This document shows, one piece after another, positions 1 to 9,032 of a stretch of 64,000 bases of DNA. The stretch covers positions 620,001 to 684,000 of the forward strand of contig JBICHN010000011.1 in the NCBI GenBank assembly GCA_043101845.1, read 5' to 3'. The translations under genes were made by a program, and so were the position numbers. The notes below the pieces were generated by a model, which worked only from the letters and a program-made list of their open reading frames with translations, made no database searches and was not told the origin of the DNA. Position 1 is the first letter of the stretch, and the number at the start of each line of letters is the position of its first letter. Source of the stretch: JBICHN01 sp043101845. Its GTDB lineage: Bacteria > Planctomycetota > Phycisphaerae > Phycisphaerales > UBA5793.

Positions 1-928
1 TCACGAGCAGATTCGTCCGGGCGAACGCCGCGACGGCCGGCGCCGTGGTATAAAGAATGGCGATGAACACGAGCGCCCACCCGGCGGAGATTCGCGCCGC
101 GGACACCCGCTTCACCGTGTAGAACCGGACGATGACATGCGGCAGTCCCGCCGTGCCGATCATGAGCGCGCCGGCGATGCAGAAGATATCGACGGTCGAC
201 CGCCGCCCTTCGGTATAGGCCGCGAATCCGAGATCGCGACTCAATCCATCCAGCCGATCGAGCAGGTACTCGCCCGAGCCATCGTTCAGCGCGCTGCCGA
301 AGCCAATCTGGGGCACGATGTGTCCCGTCATAAGCATCGAGATGAAGATGGCGGGGACGAGATACGCGAAGATGAGCACGCAGTACTGCGCGACCTGCGT
401 GTAGGTGATTCCCTTCATGCCGCCGAGCACCGCGTAGAAGAAGACGATTCCCATTCCGATGAGCACGCCGAGATAGATTTCGACATTCAGGAATCTTGAG
501 AACACGATGCCGACGCCGCGCATCTGGCCGGCGACATAGGTGAACGAGATAAAGATCGCGCACACGACCGCGACGAATCGCGCGAACTGCGAGTAGTACC
601 GGTCGCCGATGAAGTCCGGGACGGTGTACTTTCCGAATTTGCGCAGGTACGGCGCAATGAGCAGGGCGAGCAAAACGAAGCCGCCCGTCCATCCCATGAG
701 ATACACCGATCCGTCCCGCCCCATGAACGAGATGAGGCCCGCCATCGAGATGAAGGAGGCGGCGCTCATCCAGTCCGCCGCGGTCGCCATTCCGTTCACC
801 GCCGCAGGGACTCGTCCGCCGGCGATGTAGAACTCGCCCGTGGAATGGGCGCGCGACCAGATCGCGACCCCGATGTAGAGCGCGAACGACAAACCGATCA
901 TGACGAAGGTCCAGGCTTCGACGGTCAT
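1..928 (-). CDS. Sodium/solute symporter, large subunit (partial)
   Basis: Sodium:solute symporter (SSF) family membrane transporter. The 309 visible residues are the N-terminal part; the gene runs off the left edge, so its C-terminus is missing. The N-terminus reads MTVEAWTFVMIGLSFALYIG and is followed by GEFYIAGGRVPA and NGMATAADWMSAASFISMAG, the typical first helices and sodium-site region of the acetate-permease-like branch. The ATG at 928 overlaps the stop of the upstream DUF4212 gene by four bases (ATGA), so the two are translationally coupled. The DUF4212/SSF pair is a known two-gene arrangement of sodium/substrate symporters (VC_2705-like). The substrate, probably a small organic acid, is inferred only. 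Confidence 0.88.
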   Translation of the reverse strand, partial: MTVEAWTFVMIGLSFALYIGVAIWSRAHSTGEFYIAGGRVPAAVNGMATAADWMSAASFISMAGLISFMGRDGSVYLMGWTGGFVLLALLIAPYLRKFGKYTVPDFIGDRYYSQFARFVAVVCAIFISFTYVAGQMRGVGIVFSRFLNVEIYLGVLIGMGIVFFYAVLGGMKGITYTQVAQYCVLIFAYLVPAIFISMLMTGHIVPQIGFGSALNDGSGEYLLDRLDGLSRDLGFAAYTEGRRSTVDIFCIAGALMIGTAGLPHVIVRFYTVKRVSAARISAGWALVFIAILYTTAPAVAAFARTNLLV

Positions 929-1251
929 GTGCGCCGCTCCTCGCGAGCGTCCGGCGTCGTCGTGCGCGACTCATCATCATCGCGGGATTCATCGACCTCG
1001 AATCTCCGGTCGAGGCGGTTCATGAGAAAGGTGTAGATGAAGATGATGGCGACGAAGACATAGATCGCGCCCTGTTGCGCGAACCAGAAGCCGAGCTTGA
1101 AACCGCCGATTCGGATGGAGTCGAGTCGGTCGACGAAAAGGATGCCGCAGCCGTAAGACACGATAAACCACACGGCGAGCAGAAGCTCAACATAGAGAAG
1201 GTTGAGCGACCAGTATCGCGCTCGTGCGCGTTCCCGTTCGGATCGAGTCAT
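925..1251 (-). CDS. DUF4212 symporter small subunit
   Basis: A 108-residue membrane protein with two hydrophobic segments (about residues 14-36 and 62-77), followed by a charged cytoplasmic tail rich in D, E and R. The RYWSLNLLYVELLLAVWF start and the GFKLGFWFAQQGAIYVFV segment are typical of DUF4212, the small subunit that accompanies SSF transporters. GGGAG lies 8 bases before the ATG. Its stop overlaps the start of the large subunit at 928. Its exact role in the transporter is not known to me; the assignment is by pattern and context. Confidence 0.87.
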   Translation of the reverse strand: MTRSERERARARYWSLNLLYVELLLAVWFIVSYGCGILFVDRLDSIRIGGFKLGFWFAQQGAIYVFVAIIFIYTFLMNRLDRRFEVDESRDDDESRTTTPDAREERRT

Positions 1252-1359
1252 CGGTGACGCTCCCGGATTCGGCCGCCGAAGAAGCCGACGAGTCCCGTTA
1301 TAGAGTTCGGCGTCCCGTCCCGCAAGCGAACGGAACCCGCGGCCTGAACACGCCGCGGA

Positions 1360-1390
1360 CGGTGGAAGTTTCCACCGATCGGTCCGATCG
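1360..1390. promoter_or_regulatory. Two adjacent perfect palindromes upstream of the SBBP gene
   Basis: CGGTGGAAGTTTCCACCG (1360-1377) is a perfect 18-base palindrome. It runs straight into CGATCGGTCCGATCG (1376-1390), a second palindrome with 7-base arms. They lie in the 292-base gap between the divergent DUF4212 gene and the SBBP protein gene. Such symmetry fits dimeric operator sites, but no regulator is encoded nearby. Nothing else is evident in 1252-1543. Confidence 0.3.
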
Positions 1391-1543
1391 ACCCCCGGAT
1401 CAGGCCATTAGGATCATCATGAGCGCGCTGGCGCCGCACTTGCGAGAGGTGGTTCCGCGACGCGGGCCGATGGCCGGCGCGCGTAGGAAGAAGATGTCGA
1501 GAATGTCCAACCGCCGCGCGAGTTGCGGTTCGGGGAGCGTGAA

Positions 1544-3211
1544 ATGGTGCAGGTGAGACGAATCGTGAGCTGGTCGACCGGCGTGATCTGTGGGGCCGTC
1601 GCCGCGGCGACATCCACCGCTGACCTCAATCCTGAATGGACCGCGATCGTCCCGGTCGGGACCGCCCTGAGTTCCGGCATTCAGGGATTCGCCGTGGATG
1701 GCGCCGGGAATTCCTATGTGACCGGAACCGCGGGTTCATCCTCGAACACGGATGTGTTCACTGCGGCGTTCGACACGCAGGGGGCCTTGCTGTGGTCGCA
1801 TTCATTCAACGGCAGCGCCGACTGGCATGACCAGGGCCGCGGAATCACGGTCTCCCGTGATGGCTTCGTCTATGTCGTCGGCAACACACCCGGGCCGGGT
1901 CTCTATTCGAATGTCCTGCTGCTCAAGTACGACGCCGCGACGGGCGCCCTCCTGAACACCGTGCAATACAGCAGCGGCCCCTTTACCGCCGAATTCGCGC
2001 AAACGGTGACAACCGACACAGACGGAAATGTGTACCTCGGAGGGGGGACGGTCGGTGACGGCCCCGATTCACTCATTCTCAGCTTCACCGACTCGGGACA
2101 ATTCCGGTGGAAGCGCACCTGGGATGGTCCGGCGTCGTCTCCGTACTCGCAGGACCAGGCCCGCGAAGTTCTGATCGATCCGAACGGCGACCTGCTCGTC
2201 ATGATGATCGGGTACATGAGTTCCCTTCAGGCGGACTACATCGTGCACAAGTACTCGTCGCAGGACGGGTCGACGATCTGGGAGGCGAACTGGGGAGTCC
2301 GGGGTGGAGACTTCGCCCGCGACATGGAGGTTGACGCAGCCGGTGATGTGTATGTCACGGGCACCGGAATCGATGTCATCGACAAGTACAGCACGATCAA
2401 GCTCGCAGGTCAGACCGGAGCGTTGCTCTGGCAGGCGTATGACTCGAACGGCAATGACAACTACGCGAACGCTTTGGCGCTTGACGGAAGCGGCGGCGTC
2501 TATGTCACCGGCGGCGCCGATCCAGACGGAAACCGTTCGAACTTCAACGACAACTTCTACACCGTGAAGCGAAGCGCGGATGACGGGAGTCTCGTATGGA
2601 CGCATTCGTACGGTGAGAACTGTGTCGGCTGTTTCGAAGTTCCAGCCGATGTCGCGGTCGATCCGGCGGGCAATGTCCTGATCACCGGCTCGTCGGATAC
2701 GCTGCCCTACGAAGGTACGGTACTCTTCGCGCTCGACGCGGGTACCGGAGCGCTGCGCGACGCAGGATCGACTTTCGAAGTCGGCGGCAGCTTTCTCGCG
2801 TTCGACGCCGCATACAACATCTACATCGGTGGCGGAACCTACGATCCGAACACTGGCGAGAAGGCGATGTCGGCGGCCCGGTACGCCTCATTGGTTGGAG
2901 ATCTGTATCGTCTCGAAGTCGAAGAGCTTATCGCGGGAAGAATCGCTTCTCTTTCGATCACGAATGCGACTCCGAACTCGACGCAGTACATTGGCTACAG
3001 CCTTCGGGGATACGGCTCGACGCCGGTTCCGCAGCTCGGCGTGGTGCTCGATCTTGATGATCCGCAGTTGTTGACTTCCGGGCGTTCGAACGCGTCGGGG
3101 GACTTCACGACGAGCGCATTCGTCCCGGCGGCGGCGCAGGGTCGAAGGGTCTGGTTGCAGGCTGCGGAACAAGGACGGGTCACGCCCGCGTTCGACCGGG
3201 TTGTGGAGTGA
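1544..3211 (+). CDS. SBBP-repeat beta-propeller protein, exported
   Basis: A predicted exported protein of 555 residues. After a basic start and a hydrophobic segment (VSWSTGVICGAVAAATSTA) it consists of repeated blades of about 50 residues of the form 'GNSYVTGTAG', 'GFVYVVGNTPG', 'GNVYLGGG', 'GDVYVTGTG', 'GGVYVTGGA', 'GNVLITGSS', which are SBBP (beta-propeller) repeats. The last 90 residues differ and look like a small beta domain. No PEP-CTERM or other sorting tail is visible at the C-terminus. The ATG at 1544 has GGGGAG six bases upstream and is preferred over the upstream in-frame start at 1523. Function is unknown; a cell-surface role is inferred. It converges with the acetyltransferase gene. 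Confidence 0.8.
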   Translation: MVQVRRIVSWSTGVICGAVAAATSTADLNPEWTAIVPVGTALSSGIQGFAVDGAGNSYVTGTAGSSSNTDVFTAAFDTQGALLWSHSFNGSADWHDQGRGITVSRDGFVYVVGNTPGPGLYSNVLLLKYDAATGALLNTVQYSSGPFTAEFAQTVTTDTDGNVYLGGGTVGDGPDSLILSFTDSGQFRWKRTWDGPASSPYSQDQAREVLIDPNGDLLVMMIGYMSSLQADYIVHKYSSQDGSTIWEANWGVRGGDFARDMEVDAAGDVYVTGTGIDVIDKYSTIKLAGQTGALLWQAYDSNGNDNYANALALDGSGGVYVTGGADPDGNRSNFNDNFYTVKRSADDGSLVWTHSYGENCVGCFEVPADVAVDPAGNVLITGSSDTLPYEGTVLFALDAGTGALRDAGSTFEVGGSFLAFDAAYNIYIGGGTYDPNTGEKAMSAARYASLVGDLYRLEVEELIAGRIASLSITNATPNSTQYIGYSLRGYGSTPVPQLGVVLDLDDPQLLTSGRSNASGDFTTSAFVPAAAQGRRVWLQAAEQGRVTPAFDRVVE

Positions 3212-3229
3212 GCTGGTCGTGGCGTCGCA

Positions 3230-3257
3230 GGCGGCCGGTCATGGTGTGCCGGCCGCC
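3230..3257. repeat. Inverted repeat at a convergent gene junction
   Basis: GGCGGCCGG (3230-3238) and CCGGCCGCC (3249-3257) form a perfect 9-base stem with a 10-base loop, at the junction of the convergent SBBP and acetyltransferase genes. It has no T-run on either strand, so it is a possible but unproven bidirectional terminator. Confidence 0.35.
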
Positions 3258-3838
3258 GGATCGTGTGCCACTTGGCCCGGGCCGGATCGCGGACGCTCGC
3301 GCACGACCCGCGCCGGGTTCCCGGCGGCGATCGTCCACGCGGGGAGATCGCGGGTCACATTCGACCGGGCGCCGACGATACACCCCTCCGCCACGGTGAC
3401 ATCCGGCCCGATGAACGCCTCGGCTGCGATCCAGGCGTCGTCACCCACCGTGATAGGCGGTCGCCGAAGCGGCATGTCGAGCCGCGTGTAGTCGTGGGTC
3501 CCGGCGCAGAGGTGAGCGTACTGGCTGATCGTGACTCGATCACCAATCGCGATGGGGCCCAGGCAATAGAGAATCGCGTGATCACCGACCGATGAATTCG
3601 CGCCGATCGAGAGATGCCACGGCACTTCGATCGTCACGGTGGGCCGAATGCGCGCTTTTGGGTGGACCTTTGCTCCGAAAAGCCGAAGCCACATGTTCCG
3701 CCAGCCATACGCCGGCCGGGGACTGCAACGAAAGAGCGTGCGCTCGACCCAGTACCAGAGAGCCCGCCCGATCTTCTCGCGCGTCGTCCACGGACTGACA
3801 TGGCGGTCGTCGACTTGGTCGGGGATCGGCGCGGTCAT
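3239..3838 (-). CDS. WcaF-like hexapeptide acetyltransferase
   Basis: A 199-residue putative O-acetyltransferase of the left-handed beta-helix (hexapeptide repeat) family, similar to colanic-acid WcaF. The N-terminal part (YWVERTLFRCSPRPAYGWRNMWLRLFGA) is the usual helical lead-in. It is followed by hexapeptide turns (KVHPKARIRPTVTIE, IGANSSVGDHAILYC, IGDRVTISQYAHLCAGTHDY), then IAAEAFIGPDVTVAEGCIVGARSNVTRDLP and IAAGNPARVVRERP. The His in CAGTHD is the usual catalytic base. It probably acetylates a sugar of a surface glycan using acetyl-CoA. The ATG at 3838 lies 19 bases after the GT2 stop; a TTG at 3868 is possible but less likely. It is the last gene of the glycan operon. Confidence 0.85.
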   Translation of the reverse strand: MTAPIPDQVDDRHVSPWTTREKIGRALWYWVERTLFRCSPRPAYGWRNMWLRLFGAKVHPKARIRPTVTIEVPWHLSIGANSSVGDHAILYCLGPIAIGDRVTISQYAHLCAGTHDYTRLDMPLRRPPITVGDDAWIAAEAFIGPDVTVAEGCIVGARSNVTRDLPAWTIAAGNPARVVRERPRSGPGQVAHDPAAGTP

Positions 3839-3857
3839 ATGCGGTTGATCGAGCGAA

Positions 3858-4898
3858 TCATCGATCAATCTTCGAAGAATCCGCGTTCAGGCGCATTTCC
3901 TTCGCTTTGGCGATCGACATGAACTCATACCAGGCAAGGAGCCGGCACATCACGAATCCCGGGTAGCCGTCCAGTATGCCACCCTTCAGAAGATACGAAT
4001 AGAGGAACCGCAGCGTCGGCCGGAAGGGCAGCTTCCGGGTCCGCGCTTTGAGCCAGCGCCGGCGGGCGATCGGTCCACCGAACAGAGATGGACGCACGCC
4101 GCCTTCGTCCCGCGCTTCCATGGCGTGCGCTTCCCAGGTCGAATAGCGGTTGTGCTTCTCCACCCAGGTCGCGAGGTCGGGATAGGCGTAATGGAGAAAG
4201 TCGTGCTCGAGATACCCTGCGTCACCGGTCGACAGCATGACATGCTCGTGCACTTCGTTGTCGCCCGATCCCGTATCGCCGAGCGAGCCGATGCGTTCAT
4301 ACCGGCCGACTCGATGCTTGAAGAGCCGCACATTCCAGGACGGGTAGTAGCCGCAGTGTCGGATCCAGCGACCCATGAAGATGAACCGCCGATTGATCCA
4401 GTAGCCGTCCCCGCATCCGCGCCGCGCCGGAGTGGACTCACCACGAACGACGCCGGCGATTTCGCGGGCAAGCTCCGGCGTGGCGTGCTCGTCCGCATCC
4501 ATGATGAGCACCCACTCGTTCTTCCACGGCACATGCTCGAGCGCCCAGTTCTTCTTCTTGGGCCATCCCTCCGGCGAGTAGTAGAACTGGTAGACCTCGG
4601 CGCCCATCGCCTGGGCGAGTGGGATTGTCCGATCAGTCGACTGGGAATCGATGACCGCGACTTCCTGCGCCCAGTTCAAATGGCGGATGCACTCGACGAC
4701 ATTGCGCTCTTCGTTCTTCACCGGTATGAGCACGGAGACAGGGACCGAGCGCGGCGCCGGCCAGTCACCGTCGGGTTGTCGATCGGGTTCGACTTCGGAG
4801 ACGAGCGCTGCGGTTCGAGAATCAGCCGCCTGAGGCGCGGCCTTCTTTGCCGCGGCGCGCGAAATGCGATCGGTCTGGTCCCGTGTACCCGTCGTCAT
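3858..4898 (-). CDS. Glycosyltransferase family 2 (WaaE/KdtX-like)
   Basis: A GT-A fold glycosyltransferase of 346 residues. SVLIPVKNEERNV (about 55-67) begins the nucleotide-sugar-binding domain, AVIDSQSTDRT (about 81-91) follows, and DADE (134-137) is the metal-binding DxD. KKKNWALEH and the later WINRRFIFMGRWIRHCGYYP segment resemble the LPS-core beta-glucosyltransferase subfamily (WaaE-like). About 50 polar residues precede the catalytic domain. The start at 4898 overlaps the upstream GT4 stop by ATGA, which decides it over an upstream in-frame codon at 4943. It probably adds a sugar to a surface polysaccharide or lipid-linked glycan; acceptor and donor are unknown. Confidence 0.88.
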   Translation of the reverse strand: MTTGTRDQTDRISRAAAKKAAPQAADSRTAALVSEVEPDRQPDGDWPAPRSVPVSVLIPVKNEERNVVECIRHLNWAQEVAVIDSQSTDRTIPLAQAMGAEVYQFYYSPEGWPKKKNWALEHVPWKNEWVLIMDADEHATPELAREIAGVVRGESTPARRGCGDGYWINRRFIFMGRWIRHCGYYPSWNVRLFKHRVGRYERIGSLGDTGSGDNEVHEHVMLSTGDAGYLEHDFLHYAYPDLATWVEKHNRYSTWEAHAMEARDEGGVRPSLFGGPIARRRWLKARTRKLPFRPTLRFLYSYLLKGGILDGYPGFVMCRLLAWYEFMSIAKAKEMRLNADSSKIDR

Positions 4899-6202
4899 CC
4901 CACGGCTTCCCGCTGTCGCGTGGTGTTCGAGTTGGCGTCGCATTCCGCGACGGGCGAACTCGTCGGTTCAGTCGCTCCCACCACCTCGAGCAGGATCGTT
5001 CGAATGGAGTCACAGGCGAGTGAGCGATCGTACTTGTGTTCGAGGGCTCGTCGGCCGGCGGCGCCGTCGGCGTCGGCGCCCGCCCGGTTCGCCGCATAAC
5101 GCTCGATGGTCGCCACAAGGGACGGCGTATCGCCCACCTCGATCACGGCGCCGCAGCCTTCTTCTTCGATGACGCGTCCAATCTCGCTCAAAGGTGGACC
5201 GATGAATACCGCCGGGCGAGCCGCAGCGAGTATACCGAACAGCTTGCAGGGCACGACGAGCCCTTCGGCTCCGTCGATCATCGATATGAGGTGGACATCG
5301 CCGAGGATCAGGAGCTCGTCGAGAGATTCACGCGGTTGATACGGTTCGAATCGCACATTCGTAAGCCCGTGCTCGGCGACGAACGCCTCCGCCTCGGCCC
5401 GACGGGCGCCGCCGCCGACGATGAGGAACACGATATCGTCTCGATCGCGCAGGGCTCGGGCCGCTTCGAGCAGCGTCGTGGCGTCGTGCATCATGCCGAA
5501 GTTGCCGGAGTACATGGCGACGAACTTCGAATCGAGATCCCAACTCGCGCGATACGCGCTCTTCCCCGGACCCTTTGGTCGCACCTCATTGCGATCGGCC
5601 CAGACCCGAACCACCCGCAGTCGGTCGGGCGGGGCGCCCTTGGCGCGAAGGCGCTCTTCCATGCATCGGCCGAGCGCGATGACGCGATCAGACTGGCGCA
5701 GTATGAACCGGTGAATCGATTCGAGTATCCGCGTGAGGACGCCACGCGGTCTCATCATGCCGTACAGCACCGGCACATCGGGATAAAGGTCCATGACCCA
5801 GTAGACGAGTTTCGTCCGACGAAACCACCGGAGCGCGACGCCGACCAGGGCGATGAACGGTGGAGTGGTGAACGCGACGCAGACATCGCAGCGGCGGATT
5901 CGAAACGCCTTCCACGCGGCGAGCAGATACCAGAGGCCGAAGTCGATGAGACGACCCAGGGAGCCGCCGGACTTTCCGAACACGCTTGCGCCGACGCGGT
6001 GAATCTCGATGCCGTCGGCGAATTCGTGCGCCGGCAGCGCCGCGCCCTTCCGCCCGTAGATCGATCGCGACGCGATGGCGACGACTTCGTGCCCGTCCGC
6101 GACGAGGGTTCGGGCGAGATCATGCCCGTGCTGCGCCGTGGCGGCGACATCGGGGTAGAAGGTCTGGTTGAGCAGCAGTACGCGCATCGGGTCGTCCGTC
6201 AT
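4895..6202 (-). CDS. Glycosyltransferase family 4 (WbuB-like)
   Basis: A GT-B retaining glycosyltransferase of 435 residues. The N-terminal half starts MRVLLLNQTFYPDVAATAQH, the 'FYPD..A' opening of WbuB-type enzymes, with GHDLARTLVADGHEV next. The C-terminal half carries MYSGNFGMMHD and IVGGGARRAEAE, the donor-binding region, and DVHLISMIDGAEGLVVPCKLF, the EX7E-type region. It is the first gene of the GT4-GT2-acetyltransferase operon, with a 4-base overlap to the next. It is likely cytoplasmic or membrane-associated and extends an undecaprenyl-linked glycan. The sugar is not predictable from sequence. Confidence 0.9.
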   Translation of the reverse strand: MTDDPMRVLLLNQTFYPDVAATAQHGHDLARTLVADGHEVVAIASRSIYGRKGAALPAHEFADGIEIHRVGASVFGKSGGSLGRLIDFGLWYLLAAWKAFRIRRCDVCVAFTTPPFIALVGVALRWFRRTKLVYWVMDLYPDVPVLYGMMRPRGVLTRILESIHRFILRQSDRVIALGRCMEERLRAKGAPPDRLRVVRVWADRNEVRPKGPGKSAYRASWDLDSKFVAMYSGNFGMMHDATTLLEAARALRDRDDIVFLIVGGGARRAEAEAFVAEHGLTNVRFEPYQPRESLDELLILGDVHLISMIDGAEGLVVPCKLFGILAAARPAVFIGPPLSEIGRVIEEEGCGAVIEVGDTPSLVATIERYAANRAGADADGAAGRRALEHKYDRSLACDSIRTILLEVVGATEPTSSPVAECDANSNTTRQREAVG

Positions 6203-6309
6203 CCGAAATCGGACAACGGTAGGCCGACGATCAATGCGGACGGCATCGACTCGTCGGGAAAAGCGGCCCCGGCGCCGCCCGGCGAGTTATCGGCGACGGA
6301 TCGAATCGC

Positions 6310-7677
6310 TTACGGTCCGGTAGTGGGGGGCGTCGCCATCGCGACCCCGAGCCGGTCGAGAATGACCGGGATCGCCGGCGGGCCGCCGTTCGAGAGGACC
6401 GGCACGGAACGAATCATCGTGACATGGTTGCCGTGCACGACGACGAAGTCGTCGACACCGGCGAGACGGGCCGACTCGAGGCTCACGCACCCGTCACCTG
6501 CGCCGTTCGCTACTTCGGCCAACGCATCGCGTGTCTCGAGGAGCCACTGATCCACTTCGCCGTTCGGAGCCCACGGCCGGAGTTGGGCGAGCGCGAGGTC
6601 GATGGTCGATGTCGTCACCGGACTCACATTTCCGGCGATGATCGTGACCGGACAATCGCGGGGAATCGGGCGGGAATTCAGCGCGACGAGAAAGTCGCTT
6701 CCCGGCAGCAGGTCCACCTGCGCTTCGCCCGCCCCGTCGAACACGCTTCCGAAGAGGAGGCCGTCGCCGCTCAACGCCCGGGCGATCTGATCACGCGCTT
6801 CGGAGAGAAACCGGAACCGGGCCATCTCGGACCCGTAATTCGGAGGGCCGACCATAATGATGCGAACCAGGTCGGGCCGGTCGGCGTGTCCGGTCGCGTT
6901 CCCTCCGTAGAGCGTCGGCGCGGTGAGCGTCTCACGGCATACCAGTCCCCCCATGCTGTGCGCCACGAGTTGAACTCGCTCAACGCCGTGCGCGCGAAGA
7001 GAGATCAACTCTTCAGTGAAACGAATCGCCGACGCCCGGATCGACTGGTCATTCGGATAATGAAACTCGAGCGTCGGAACATCGTGCGCGAGCAACTCGG
7101 GCCGAAGCGAATTCCAGATGATGCCCGGATCATCGAGTCCGTGAATGAGTACGACGACCTCGCCGGGGAGCGCGGTCCCGGCGTCGACGGCGGTCCACTC
7201 GTCGTTGCGATCAAACACTCGGAATCCATAGACTTCGTCCGCCGACCGCGCCGCTTCGGGAAACCATCGTTCGAAGTGCGCTCGGAATTCACTGCGCAGC
7301 CGCTGCTCTTGCCGCCGCGCCTGGAGGCGGTCGACCTCGATGACGAGCGCCGCCGGCTCGACTTCGAAGCGCACGACTCCCTTCGTCATGCGTTCAACCA
7401 GAGCGAGCTGGGCGCCGCCGAGGGCGCCTTGAACATCGATCGACCAGTCGAGTTCGTCTCGCGCTTCATCGCCATCGAAACCGAGTTCATCAAGCACCCG
7501 GCCGAAGAGTTCACCCAGCTCGATGCGTCCATCATCGAGCGGAATCGAGAACCGCTCGATGAACGGTTCGGTCCCGTCTTCGGGCTGGTGATCTCCGGCG
7601 CCGACGAGGATTCCGGTCGCCGAGACGATAAGGAGAATGATCGCGATCCTGAGAAAGTTTGTCTTCCGATCGAGCAC
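6310..7677 (-). CDS. Exported or membrane-anchored alpha/beta-hydrolase (lipase-like)
   Basis: A 455-residue serine hydrolase with an N-terminal signal or anchor segment (residues 9-27, LRIAIILLIVSATGILVGA). A helical region (about 40-150) precedes the hydrolase domain. VVVLIHGLDDPGIIW (175-189) contains the oxyanion HG, LVAHSMGG (238-244) holds the nucleophile Ser241, and VVHGNHVTMIRS near the C-terminus supplies the likely catalytic His. The motif set is that of lipases and esterases. The start is GTG at 7677 with GAGGG upstream. It is 50 bases downstream of mlaD on the same strand, so it is probably co-transcribed and may act on lipids in the envelope (inference). Confidence 0.82.
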   Translation of the reverse strand: MLDRKTNFLRIAIILLIVSATGILVGAGDHQPEDGTEPFIERFSIPLDDGRIELGELFGRVLDELGFDGDEARDELDWSIDVQGALGGAQLALVERMTKGVVRFEVEPAALVIEVDRLQARRQEQRLRSEFRAHFERWFPEAARSADEVYGFRVFDRNDEWTAVDAGTALPGEVVVLIHGLDDPGIIWNSLRPELLAHDVPTLEFHYPNDQSIRASAIRFTEELISLRAHGVERVQLVAHSMGGLVCRETLTAPTLYGGNATGHADRPDLVRIIMVGPPNYGSEMARFRFLSEARDQIARALSGDGLLFGSVFDGAGEAQVDLLPGSDFLVALNSRPIPRDCPVTIIAGNVSPVTTSTIDLALAQLRPWAPNGEVDQWLLETRDALAEVANGAGDGCVSLESARLAGVDDFVVVHGNHVTMIRSVPVLSNGGPPAIPVILDRLGVAMATPPTTGP

Positions 7678-7727
7678 GCGCGGCCCTCGCTTCGCTAGTT
7701 CAGATCAAGCGTCGTCCCGGGCGAGCG

Positions 7728-9011
7728 TCATGGTCGCCCACCCTCTTGTACGAGAAGATTGAACCAGGTTTCCTCCGCCCTCTGATAATCCGTGAAGCTC
7801 TTCTCGAGCCCGGAGAGCACGCGTTGCAGCGTTTCATCGTCCGGATTGAGATCTGGCCCGTGACGGTCGTGCAGCGCCTTGAGTGATTCCGCGGCGGCGT
7901 TGAGGTCCGAGACGGCGTTCGCGTAGGTTCGAACCGCGTTATACATCTGAGCGTCGCGCACCTCATCATCGCCCGGCGAGTAGAGGAGCTTCCAGGGCTG
8001 GGCCCGAATCTCGATCATGGCGAGCTTCATGTTGTTCGACGCGATCCGCATGTTGCCGAGCGCCGCGGCCAGTCCCGGCATTTCCGTGCGGATCGAGTCG
8101 TCCACAAACGCGACCGTCTCGATCGCCGAGTTGAGTCCTTCTTCCCCACGCTCGAGCAATCGGTTCAACCGCGCGAGCGTGACTTCTCGAACCTCGCTCG
8201 AGATCTGCGCCGCGTTCTCCGCCGTCTTCTCGAGATCCGGCCGAAGCGACGCCACGGTGTCACGCACATCGCTCACGGCTTCGTCAACATTCGTCATCAC
8301 CGCCGGCGCCTGATCGCTCGCCTCGGCGACATTCGCGAGACTCTGATCAACCTTTTGTTTCCATTCCGGCCAGGTCGCTCGGGCGTCGGCGATCATCGCT
8401 TCGGCGTCATCCATCGATCGCGATAGCTTCTCGAGCGTCTCGATCGCCAGCTCGACGGCCTCGGGGCCCTCTTCCTGGAGGGTCGTGTCGATGTACTCGG
8501 TGATCGAATTGATCGAGGCGATCGTTTGCTGGATCGCGACGATCTCCTCTTCCGTGATGCCGACGGCGCCGAGGAAGATGGGAGGCGCCAGTCGTCCCTT
8601 GAGCACGACGCCTGAGCCGATTGGCTCGCCGTCGCCGGGAAAGACATTGATGATCGTGCCGGAGCCGATGAGCGGCACCACGAGTTCGGCGTGCGCCGAA
8701 TCCGACAATTGCAGTGAATCGGGCACCGACATCGCGACGCGGATGTGCTGGCCGAATTCGGCCGACGCATCGAGTCGGCGTTCGATCTTCGTAACCCGGC
8801 CGACCGTAATCGACCCGACGGCGACCTCGGATCCGATATAAAGCCCGGGCGCGCCGATCTCGAGGGGGAACGCCGCCTCGACCGTCTTGCGGTCGCCCCA
8901 GCCGGTCATATCCGACATCGTAATTGTGACGGCGAGAAACCCGATGATCGTGGCGAGAACGAAGAAGCCTGCAATGGCGTTGTTACGCGTGCGCTGTCGC
9001 ATGCCATCCAT
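7728..9011 (-). CDS. mlaD: MlaD/MCE-domain lipid-transport protein
   Basis: A 427-residue mammalian-cell-entry (MCE) family protein. A single N-terminal membrane helix (AIAGFFVLATIIGFLAVTITM) anchors it, the MCE domain follows (about residues 42-125, with GLYIGSEVAVGSITVGRVTKIERR), and then a long helical, coiled-coil-prone region (about 150-420) with few cysteines. MCE proteins bind and shuttle phospholipids or other hydrophobic molecules across the periplasm with an ABC ATPase and a permease. The ATPase gene lies 21 bases upstream. No MlaE permease is in the window, so the pair must use a permease encoded elsewhere. The symbol denotes family only. Confidence 0.88.
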   Translation of the reverse strand: MDGMRQRTRNNAIAGFFVLATIIGFLAVTITMSDMTGWGDRKTVEAAFPLEIGAPGLYIGSEVAVGSITVGRVTKIERRLDASAEFGQHIRVAMSVPDSLQLSDSAHAELVVPLIGSGTIINVFPGDGEPIGSGVVLKGRLAPPIFLGAVGITEEEIVAIQQTIASINSITEYIDTTLQEEGPEAVELAIETLEKLSRSMDDAEAMIADARATWPEWKQKVDQSLANVAEASDQAPAVMTNVDEAVSDVRDTVASLRPDLEKTAENAAQISSEVREVTLARLNRLLERGEEGLNSAIETVAFVDDSIRTEMPGLAAALGNMRIASNNMKLAMIEIRAQPWKLLYSPGDDEVRDAQMYNAVRTYANAVSDLNAAAESLKALHDRHGPDLNPDDETLQRVLSGLEKSFTDYQRAEETWFNLLVQEGGRP

Positions 9012-9032
9012 CCCGAGGGCAGTGGGACTCGA

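Noticed and set aside
3100..3211. PEP-CTERM sorting tail on the SBBP protein
   Set aside because: The C-terminus lacks the PEP motif, the hydrophobic helix and the basic end.
5036..6550. A 504-codon plus-strand frame opposite the GT4 gene
   Set aside because: The minus-strand frame is a complete GT4 glycosyltransferase with gene overlap; the plus frame has no domain.
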